From Zetaproteobacteria bacterium (GTDB lineage Bacteria; Pseudomonadota; Zetaproteobacteria; Mariprofundales; Mariprofundaceae): a stretch of DNA of 11,263 nucleotides. The stretch covers positions 1 through 11,263 of the forward strand of contig JAJRTX010000046.1 of the NCBI GenBank assembly GCA_021545665.1, read 5' to 3'. Shown here piece by piece: positions 6,087-11,263 of this stretch; position 1 is the stretch's first letter, and every line of letters begins with the position of its first letter. The notes beneath the pieces are model-generated. The model saw only the letters and a list, made by a program, of their open reading frames with translations, had not been told where the DNA came from and did not search any database. A program made the position numbers and the translations under genes.

Positions 6087-6383
6087 ATGTTTATCATTGG
6101 TTATTTTTTGCAGGCACTTGCCAGTGTGCTGCATGTACTGTTTACGATGGCGACTATCATCGTGATTGCGCGTGCTGTCCTGTCCTGGGTTTCCCCGGAT
6201 CCCAATAACTCGGTTGTTCGTATCATATATCAACTTTCCGAACCTGTTCTGTATCCCATCAGGAGGAGGGTGCCTTATCTGGGCGGGATGGATTTCTCAC
6301 CGATTCTGGTACTGCTGGCAGTGATGTTTCTGGATAATTTCCTGGTTCCGAGTTTGCAGCGCTTAGCTATGCAACTGACTTAG
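6087..6383 (+). CDS. yggT: YggT family inner-membrane protein
   Basis: This is a 98-residue membrane protein of the YGGT family. A hydrophobic segment at about residues 3-32 is followed by the conserved RAVLSWVSPDPNNSVV, then LSEPVLYPIRRRVP, then a second hydrophobic segment with FSPILVLLAVMFL. It holds a single YGGT repeat, whereas the E. coli protein has about twice the length with two. The cellular role is poorly known; the family has been linked to membrane, osmotic and division-related functions. The start is ATG 6087 with TAGGA at 6076-6080, and that Shine-Dalgarno lies in the MITE-like element upstream. In an uninterrupted genome this gene would follow proC directly, so its expression now depends on reading through the element or on a promoter within it. 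Confidence 0.93.
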   Translation: MFIIGYFLQALASVLHVLFTMATIIVIARAVLSWVSPDPNNSVVRIIYQLSEPVLYPIRRRVPYLGGMDFSPILVLLAVMFLDNFLVPSLQRLAMQLT

Positions 6384-6424
6384 CCGCTTTCACTGAAAGT
6401 TTCATGCAATTGCACAATTTTTTT

Positions 6425-6565
6425 ACCGCAAAGTATGCAAAGGTTCACAAAGAAAGATAAATTGATGAAAAGCTTAGAGATATTCCACCATGAATCAAAG
6501 GATACGCGCTGGAGCCGCCCTGTTGGAAAGTATCACGCCCGTTTCCCTTTGCGAACCTTTGCGGT
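6425..6565. repeat. Small noncoding inverted-repeat element with GCAAAG units
   Basis: Left-arm bases 6437-6452 (GCAAAGGTTCACAAAG) match the reverse complement of 6547-6562 at 15 of 16 positions. A second register pairs ACCGCAAAG at 6425-6433 perfectly with 6557-6565. The left arm holds the core GCAAAG twice and CACAAAG once, so it looks built from short repeated units. The centre, about 90 bp, shows no gene. The element fills most of the yggT-yggU gap. Similar GCAAAGG-rich palindromes occur as dispersed repeats in proteobacteria, but I cannot name this one. Confidence 0.55.
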
Positions 6566-6610
6566 TCAATCTTTTTCAATTCCAGCTATGCAGGCTTAGG
6601 GTTAGTCAGA

Positions 6611-6934
6611 ATGTGTTTATCTATGCACCCGGTGTGTGAGGCCTTGAGTCGGGGCAAGGGCGGCCTGTACATGAATGTGCATGCCCAACCAGGGGCAAAG
6701 CGTCCGCAGTTGCGCGGCATGCATGGCGATGCGATCAAGATCGCGGTTAAAGAAGCCGCACAGGATGGAAAAGCGAATGCTGCCATCATCCGTTTTATTG
6801 CCGAAGGGATTAATCTGCCATTGGCTGATGTTGAGTTAAGCTCTGGATTGACTTCGCGTCGTAAACGGATGTTTCTACATGGCGATTCGGGAGAGCTCAC
6901 TCATAAGCTGGAGTTGTGGTTGAATGCTGAATAA
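6611..6934 (+). CDS. yggU: YggU/DUF167 family protein
   Basis: This is a 107-residue soluble protein of the DUF167 (UPF0235) family. The landmarks are the strand LYMNVHAQPGAKRPQL, then GDAIKIAVKEAAQDGKANAAII, which corresponds to the family's APP-x-x-GKAN motif with AAQ in place of PPV, and the segment VELSSGLTSRRKRMFLHG, the family's SG-x-(T/S)SR-x-K run. The biochemical role is unknown. It starts at ATG 6611 with a modest AGGG at 6598-6601; ATG 6623 is an alternative with no Shine-Dalgarno of its own. In relatives this gene follows yggT; here a repeat element separates them. It overlaps the next gene by 11 nt, so core and envelope genes are joined in one transcription unit. Confidence 0.92.
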   Translation: MCLSMHPVCEALSRGKGGLYMNVHAQPGAKRPQLRGMHGDAIKIAVKEAAQDGKANAAIIRFIAEGINLPLADVELSSGLTSRRKRMFLHGDSGELTHKLELWLNAE

Positions 6935-8573
6935 GCTCGATATTTTGCTGCGTAATCCCGTGCTGTGGCTGTTACTGCTTTGTGCGGTCAATTTCTTTGT
7001 GATGCTCGGAGGTCCGACCTTATGGGATGTGGATGAGCCTAACAATGCTGTTTGCGCCCGTGAAATGCTGCTGGCCGGAAACTGGTGGGTTCCGATGTTT
7101 AACGGTGATTATCGTTTTGATAAGCCGATCCTGATCTATTGGCTGTTGATTCCGCTGGATGCCATGTTTGGGGTGAATGAATGGACAGCCCGTTTGCCTT
7201 CAGCAATGGCCATCAGCGGACTGGTGATTGTAATCTGGAAGATGACCTTACGTCTGCTGGGAGATCAGAAAGCGGCACTCATGGCCGCAACGTTCTTTGT
7301 AACAACAATTCATATCATTGTTATTGCTCATGCGGCTGTGCCGGATCCCCTGCTTATGCTTACTCTTGGTTTTGCTCTGCCTGCTTTCCTGATTGTTTAT
7401 CTGGAAGGAAGAGAAAAGCCGACATCTTCGATGCCATGGTTGTTGCTGACAGCCTATATAGCATTAGGTCTGGGTGTTCTGGCCAAGGGGCCTATTGCAG
7501 GCTTAATGCCATTGCTCATTGTCGGAGCTTTTGTGACTTTGACAAAGCAGTGGAATAACTGGCGATTGTTTCACCCCTGGAAGGGGGCGCTCATTGTTAT
7601 GCTGGTTGCCCTGCCATGGTACATCACGGTGGGCGTGCTGACTGATGGCGAATGGCTCAAAGGTTTCCTGTTTCATCATAATCTTGACCGTTTTACAGGT
7701 TCTCTGCAGGGGCACCATGGTTTTCCAGGGCTCTATATTTTGAGTTATTTGCTGGGCTGGTTTCCATGGACAGGATTTCTGGCCGCCATTCTGGTATTTG
7801 GTGCATGGCGGCTGAAGTCATTGCGTGAACAACCTGTTCGTCTGTTTATGTTGTGCTGGATTGGCATGTTTATTGTGTTCTTCAGTATTGCCCGAACACA
7901 ACTGCCCAATTATATCTTGCCTGCTTTCCCTGCGGCGGCGATATTAATGGCTCATGCATGGTTATATGCAACACAGGAACTCAAACAACGATTCATGCTG
8001 TATGCGGCATGGACGGCATTTTCTATTTCTCTACTGGCGATGATTGTGGGGGCAGTGGCTATACATAAAATATGGCCTGGTGAAGGCATATATGTACTTG
8101 CTCTGGCTCCGGTTACACTGGCATCCGGCTGGTGGCTGAAATGCAGGCAGGGGGAAGTGTGGCTACCCATGACTGCGGGCATGGTTGGCTGTATTTTATT
8201 ATTAACACTGTGGAGTGCACCGAATGTTGATCATCATAAGATAACTCGGAATATGGCGGCAAAAGCGACTGCGGCGGGCTTTGACGGCAACAGTCTGGCG
8301 ACTTTTCGATATTTTCAGCCATCGCTGCTGTTTTACCATGGCGGCCGTTTACCTATTCTTGATTCAGCTACACAAGTGGGACACTGGCTGATACAGGGTA
8401 AGGCTGTAGTAATGGCACAGTATGCATTAGCTGAATTTCCAAAAGAAATATTGCCTTATTTGATAGTGCATGAGCGCGCTTACGGAATGTATGCCAGAAC
8501 ATGGTTGATGCTGGTAAGCTTGCGACCCATAGATGATGGAGCACTGGAGGATATAATATGGCCGAAACAATGA
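6924..8573 (+). CDS. ArnT/PMT-family (GT83-like) glycosyltransferase
   Basis: This is a 549-residue polytopic inner-membrane protein with about 11-13 hydrophobic segments. The first periplasmic loop carries WDVDEPNNA (D35, D37, E38) and REM (46-48), the catalytic acidic pair and context of the ArnT/PMT fold. GDYRFDKPILIYWL (61-74) and ARLPSA (89-94) follow as in ArnT-like enzymes, with LPNYILPAFPA later. The family moves a sugar from an undecaprenyl-phosphate carrier to lipid A or another acceptor on the periplasmic side. It starts at ATG 6924 inside the yggU end, with TGGAG at 6909-6913. The adjacent GT2 gene overlaps it by 16 nt and could make the lipid-linked donor. The name arnT is not assigned because no aminoarabinose genes are visible and the acceptor is unknown. 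Confidence 0.88.
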   Translation: MLNKLDILLRNPVLWLLLLCAVNFFVMLGGPTLWDVDEPNNAVCAREMLLAGNWWVPMFNGDYRFDKPILIYWLLIPLDAMFGVNEWTARLPSAMAISGLVIVIWKMTLRLLGDQKAALMAATFFVTTIHIIVIAHAAVPDPLLMLTLGFALPAFLIVYLEGREKPTSSMPWLLLTAYIALGLGVLAKGPIAGLMPLLIVGAFVTLTKQWNNWRLFHPWKGALIVMLVALPWYITVGVLTDGEWLKGFLFHHNLDRFTGSLQGHHGFPGLYILSYLLGWFPWTGFLAAILVFGAWRLKSLREQPVRLFMLCWIGMFIVFFSIARTQLPNYILPAFPAAAILMAHAWLYATQELKQRFMLYAAWTAFSISLLAMIVGAVAIHKIWPGEGIYVLALAPVTLASGWWLKCRQGEVWLPMTAGMVGCILLLTLWSAPNVDHHKITRNMAAKATAAGFDGNSLATFRYFQPSLLFYHGGRLPILDSATQVGHWLIQGKAVVMAQYALAEFPKEILPYLIVHERAYGMYARTWLMLVSLRPIDDGALEDIIWPKQ

Positions 8574-9505
8574 TTTCGATTGTTGTGCCCCTGTATCGGG
8601 AAGAAGAAAATGTACCGCATCTGGTTGCAGAAGTGGCAGAAAAGCTGGCTGATCAAAACTATGAACTGGTGTTGGTTGATGACGGATCAGATGATGGCAC
8701 AGTTGCTGCCATTAAGCAGGCTTGTGCGCAGGATGAGAGAGTAGTTTGTGTGCAACTCAGGCGAAATTTCGGCCAAACCGCAGCGATGAGTGCTGGTTTT
8801 GAACGAGCTCGCGGAGAATTCATTGCTTATATGGATGGCGATTTACAGACTGATCCGGCTGATATTCTGAAACTGTTGCAACGCATGCAGCAGGATGATC
8901 TGGATATGGTCAACGGTTGGCGTAAAGACAGGCAAGACGCAAGCCTGTCACGCAATTTCCCCTCCAAAGTTGCCAATGCATTGATCCGTAGTTCTACTAA
9001 AGTGATGATGCATGATTATGGCTGCCCGATGAAGTTGATGAGGGCGGATGTGGCCAAGAATCTACGTATTTATGGTGAGCAGCACCGCTTTTTGCCTGCA
9101 CTGGCAGATTTGTACGGGGCGAGAATCGGTGAGGAAATTGTAACGCACCGGCCTCGCCAGTTCGGCGAGAGCAAGTACGGCATTGGCCGTACGATACGTG
9201 TATTAGTCGATCTGCTGCTGGTGCTCTTTTTTCAGCGGTTTACTGATCGTCCACTGCAACTGTTTGGCCCGGCAGGGCTGATTTCTCTGGCCAGCGGTCT
9301 GTTCATAGATTTGTGGTTGACCATGGATAAGTTTCTTTTTGGCGCTGAACTTGCCGCACGTCCCATGCTGCAATTGGGTTCGTTACTGATTGTGACCGGT
9401 ATTCTGTTGTTTGGCATCGGTCTGATGCTGGAAATGCAGGTGCGTACCTATTACGAATCGACAGGGCGCAATCACTACAGTATCCGCAAAAATGATGAAG
9501 TGTGA
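8558..9505 (+). CDS. GT2 polyisoprenyl-phosphate glycosyltransferase (DPM1/GtrB/ArnC type)
   Basis: This is a 315-residue enzyme expected to transfer a sugar from a nucleotide donor to undecaprenyl phosphate on the cytoplasmic face. The N-terminal GT-A domain has ISIVVPLYREEENVP, the nucleotide-binding DDGSDDGT (41-48), the metal-binding DGD at 93-95 followed by LQTDP, and HRFLPALA with RQFGESKYG later, as in GtrB and ArnC. Two C-terminal membrane segments at about 232-255 and 271-292 anchor it. The start is ATG 8558 with GGAGG at 8546-8550 and 7-nt spacing, an excellent ribosome site placed inside the previous gene. The 16-nt overlap implies coupled expression. Which sugar is used (glucose, mannose, GlcNAc or aminoarabinose) cannot be read from the sequence. 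Confidence 0.93.
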   Translation: MAETMISIVVPLYREEENVPHLVAEVAEKLADQNYELVLVDDGSDDGTVAAIKQACAQDERVVCVQLRRNFGQTAAMSAGFERARGEFIAYMDGDLQTDPADILKLLQRMQQDDLDMVNGWRKDRQDASLSRNFPSKVANALIRSSTKVMMHDYGCPMKLMRADVAKNLRIYGEQHRFLPALADLYGARIGEEIVTHRPRQFGESKYGIGRTIRVLVDLLLVLFFQRFTDRPLQLFGPAGLISLASGLFIDLWLTMDKFLFGAELAARPMLQLGSLLIVTGILLFGIGLMLEMQVRTYYESTGRNHYSIRKNDEV

Positions 9506-9556
9506 GCTGTAAGGCGAGAGGAGTGACACCCGATGCCTGATTCTTTACACCTGACG

Positions 9557-9584
9557 ATCACGCTTCACCTCTCACGGATCACGA
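9557..9584 (+). repeat. Four heptamer repeats, TCAC every 7 nt
   Basis: TCAC occurs at 9558, 9565, 9572 and 9579, exactly 7 bases apart, in units ATCACGC, TTCACCT, CTCACGG and ATCACGA. The last unit ends at the base before the start codon at 9585. The whole 79-nt gap after the GT2 gene (9506-9584) has no gene and no clear Shine-Dalgarno. GAGAGG (near 9515) and CCTCTC (near 9570) could pair and form a weak stem across the gap. Confidence 0.6.
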
Positions 9585-10511
9585 ATGATCTTCTGGATTA
9601 AATTACTACTATCAGCTTTTTTGCTGGTCTATCTGGTGTGGCTGCTGGATTTAACGGCAATAGTGGGGCATTTGCAGTCGGCAGAGTGGCTCTGGGTTGT
9701 TGCCGCCTGTGTATGTTTGATTGTCGGGCAGGTGTTATCTGCAATCCGCTGGGCCTGGCTGGCGCGTGGTCTGGGGTTGACAGTCGTGATAGCCAAAAAA
9801 ATTCAACTCTATTTCCTTGGCATGTTTCTCAGCCTTTTTCTGCCTTCCATAATTGGCGGCGATGTAGCGCGTGGCTGGCTGCTGGCCAAGGATCGGCAAA
9901 ATGCAGGCTGGCCTGCTGCAGCCAGTGTGATTCTTGAACGCCTGAATGGTGCTACCGGTTTGGTGTTACTTGTCTCTTCCTGCATGTTTTTTCTTGCACT
10001 GCCAACGCTATGGATCTGGGGCTGGAATGTCGGTCTGCTATTGTTGTTCGCAGTTATTTTGACCACCCCGTTCTGGTGGTTCAGATTGCAAGCCTCCGGC
10101 TGTAATGGAAAATTATCAGGCTGGAAAGATTTACAATTGACGACACCTGAATTTTATGCGGCATGGTGGAAAAGTCTGCCGGTTTCCATCCTGTTCCAGA
10201 TACTGGTGATACAGGCACATGTGTTTCTGGGGTTGGCTGTAGGTCTGGAACTGCCCTGGGCTGCTTATGGCTTTATCGTTTGTCTGGTTGCACTGGCTTC
10301 GGCATTGCCGGTTTCGTTCAACGGCTTTGGCATCCGTGAAGCAGGGTATGTAGGTCTGGCCACATGGTTTGGCGCTGATTCAGAAGCCGCTGCTGCCATG
10401 GCTATGTTATGGGTTCTGGTGCTGGCAATAGCAGCGTTGCCCGGCGGTTTTATCCTGTGGAAGATGGGCGGCACAAAAATCCTGCGTAGGGATCAGAAAG
10501 ACAATATTTAA
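9585..10511 (+). CDS. LPG-synthase TM-domain/UPF0104 family membrane protein (flippase-like)
   Basis: This is a 308-residue inner-membrane protein with about eight hydrophobic segments. It matches the family of the MprF flippase domain and AglD. It has RW (55-56), FLPSIIGGDVARGW (85-98), ERLNGATG (118-125), and near the end LPVSFNGFGIREAGYVG (241-257), the family's P-x-x-x-NG-x-G-x-RE signature. Members are thought to move lipids or lipid-linked sugars, or support such transferases, but most are uncharacterised. The position after an ArnT-like and a GT2 enzyme suggests a role with undecaprenyl-linked sugars; that is inference. No strong Shine-Dalgarno precedes ATG 9585; heptamer repeats occupy the place where one would lie. 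Its stop codon overlaps the ATG of the decayed gene downstream (TAATG). Confidence 0.87.
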   Translation: MIFWIKLLLSAFLLVYLVWLLDLTAIVGHLQSAEWLWVVAACVCLIVGQVLSAIRWAWLARGLGLTVVIAKKIQLYFLGMFLSLFLPSIIGGDVARGWLLAKDRQNAGWPAAASVILERLNGATGLVLLVSSCMFFLALPTLWIWGWNVGLLLLFAVILTTPFWWFRLQASGCNGKLSGWKDLQLTTPEFYAAWWKSLPVSILFQILVIQAHVFLGLAVGLELPWAAYGFIVCLVALASALPVSFNGFGIREAGYVGLATWFGADSEAAAAMAMLWVLVLAIAALPGGFILWKMGGTKILRRDQKDNI

Positions 10512-11006
10512 TGGGGTGGATATCTGATTGTTGGAAATACAGCCCCGATAATTCTCTCTGATTCTCGGATATTACGATGATTATCACTGTAGCCGCCACC
10601 TAGCTCGAAAGCTCACTGCTGACCAGTATGATGCTCGTTGCTATTCTGCTGCCAGAGTTGCTGTGGAACATTGGCTTTCTTGCAGGGCTATTGATGGGCA
10701 AGTCGACTTTCGGACAAGTCCTTATACCTTTGAGCTTTACCTCTTTTCCTGCATGTTCTGCTACTGTGGCTCGTATCTCGGCTAGATTATGAGGCCCTTT
10801 TCGCCCAGACATGCGTGACCTGGATCGTGCTATCTCTGACATATTGGCTTACAAACCCGGCAGAAAATATTAACTGGGTGCGCGGTCCGTTCGGACAAAA
10901 ATAGATGCGCCTGCCGCCATAGCTATATCTGGCTCTTCTGATGGTTCCCTTTCCGTTGCTGATCTACTTTCCTACACACCTGTTTCTGCAATCAGTCTTT
11001 GGATAG
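10511..11006 (+). pseudogene. Decayed integral membrane protein gene
   Basis: Conceptual translation shows a hydrophobic protein broken by mutations. From ATG 10511 one frame carries TGA at 10559 and TAG at 10601 (preceding LESSLL, where TGG is likely) and then reads LVAILLPELLWNIGFLAGLL. After about 10710 the coherent frame shifts by one base and has TGA at 10731, then FLHVLLLWLVSRLDYEALFA, TNPAENINWVRGPFGQK, TAG at 10902, MRLPP, TAG at 10920, LYLALLMVPFPLLIYFPTHL, ending at TAG 11004. Motifs LLPELLWN, ENINWV-x-GP, LPPWLYLALLM and IY-x-PTHL recall a conserved proteobacterial hypothetical membrane protein whose family name I cannot give. About 20 nt or more seem lost near 10710. Hydrophobic codon structure survives, so decay is recent. 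The gene overlapped the stop of the flippase-like gene. Confidence 0.75.
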
Positions 11007-11128
11007 ATAAAAAATAGAACGAAACTTATCCTCCCATTGAGAGGTAATTCCAGTAAAAAAATAAAAAATTGCATAACCTGGAGTTATGGTCTATATATAA
11101 TTGGAGTATCTATCCTTATGATACGCGG
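11007..11128. other. AT-rich spacer before the IS30-like end
   Basis: No coding signal is visible here. CATAAC at 11072-11077 and GTTATG at 11083-11088 form a 6-bp palindrome around CTGGA, possibly an operator or a remnant of a regulatory region. Runs of A precede it. The insertion point of the downstream element appears to be near 11128. Confidence 0.4.
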
Positions 11129-11263
11129 ATTCAATTCGTAAGTGCAACTTTGATGAGCGTTTGAAAGAGCAAACTGCGGTAGCAGCCTTGCGCTTTTCAA
11201 ACACGACTTATCAAAGGACAAGAAATGAACTACACGCAGCTTACCCAGGAGCAACGGTATCAG
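11129..11263 (+). mobile_element. IS30-family insertion sequence, left end (partial)
   Basis: The inferred left terminal repeat begins about 11129 with ATTCAATTCGTAAGTGCAAC, a type of end I associate with IS30-family elements. It is followed by a leader and the transposase start. The leader folds: GTTTGAAA at 11159-11166 pairs with TTTCAAAC at 11195-11202. The right end lies beyond the window, so the terminal repeat could not be matched to its partner and the boundary is approximate. Confidence 0.6.
11225..11263 (+). CDS. IS30-family transposase, N-terminal end (partial)
   Basis: Thirteen codons are present before the window ends, reading MNYTQLTQEQRYQ. I recognise M-x-Y-x-QLT-x-x-QRYQ as the usual beginning of IS30-family DDE transposases, where it leads into an N-terminal helix-turn-helix. 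AAAGGA at 11213-11218 gives a good Shine-Dalgarno with 6-nt spacing. The catalytic domain is outside the window, so whether the transposase is intact is unknown. Confidence 0.8.
   Translation, partial: MNYTQLTQEQRYQ

Noticed and set aside
5907..6233. An antisense open frame covering the MITE-like element and the yggT start, possibly a transposase remnant.
   Set aside because: It crosses into yggT coding sequence, matches no family I recognise, and the element is too short for a transposase.
10600..10842. An 80-codon antisense frame in the region after the flippase-like gene.
   Set aside because: The sense strand carries the decayed membrane-protein gene across this interval, which explains the composition better.
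1..11263. CRISPR arrays, tRNA or rRNA genes, riboswitches.
   Set aside because: No regularly spaced direct repeats of CRISPR size, no cloverleaf, no rRNA-like stretch and no riboswitch core were seen.

Overview
The window looks like chromosomal DNA of a proteobacterium. The gene order dnaX - ybaB - recR, then yggS - proC - yggT - yggU, and the DnaX tau tail both point that way. Class and genus cannot be fixed from the sequence alone. The housekeeping genes have mid-range GC, while the first 1.7 kb is visibly more AT-rich and looks acquired.

Layout. (1) Bases 1-140 are the right end of an IS200/IS605-like element: the last 19 codons of a transposase, then a cluster of hairpins. (2) Bases 154-1672 hold an AT-rich two-gene unit with an 11-nt overlap. 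The first gene encodes a protein with a HEPN-type R-x4-H motif. The second encodes a zinc-finger-rich HNH endonuclease built from a duplicated finger-plus-ribbon unit. This is the best candidate here for an undescribed defence or toxin-like system. (3) Bases 1847-5879 are a tight run dnaX, ybaB, recR, yggS, proC with 4-nt overlaps or short gaps: clamp loading, recombination repair, PLP homeostasis and proline synthesis. dnaX carries a possible programmed -1 frameshift signal. (4) Bases 5877-6085 are a 209-bp MITE-like element with 34-bp terminal inverted repeats. It supplies the stop codon of proC and the Shine-Dalgarno sequence of yggT. (5) yggT and yggU follow, separated by a second small inverted-repeat element. 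(6) Bases 6924-10511 encode a likely envelope glycosylation set: an ArnT/PMT-type lipid-linked sugar transferase, a GT2 polyisoprenyl-phosphate glycosyltransferase, and an LPG-synthase/UPF0104 membrane protein. (7) Bases 10511-11006 are the decayed remains of an integral membrane protein gene, with several stops and at least one frameshift. (8) From about 11129 to the window end is the left end of an IS30-family element, with the first 13 codons of its transposase.

Overall this is an ordinary core operon bounded and interrupted by mobile elements. A possible nuclease module sits at its left boundary, and a decaying gene next to an IS sits at its right.
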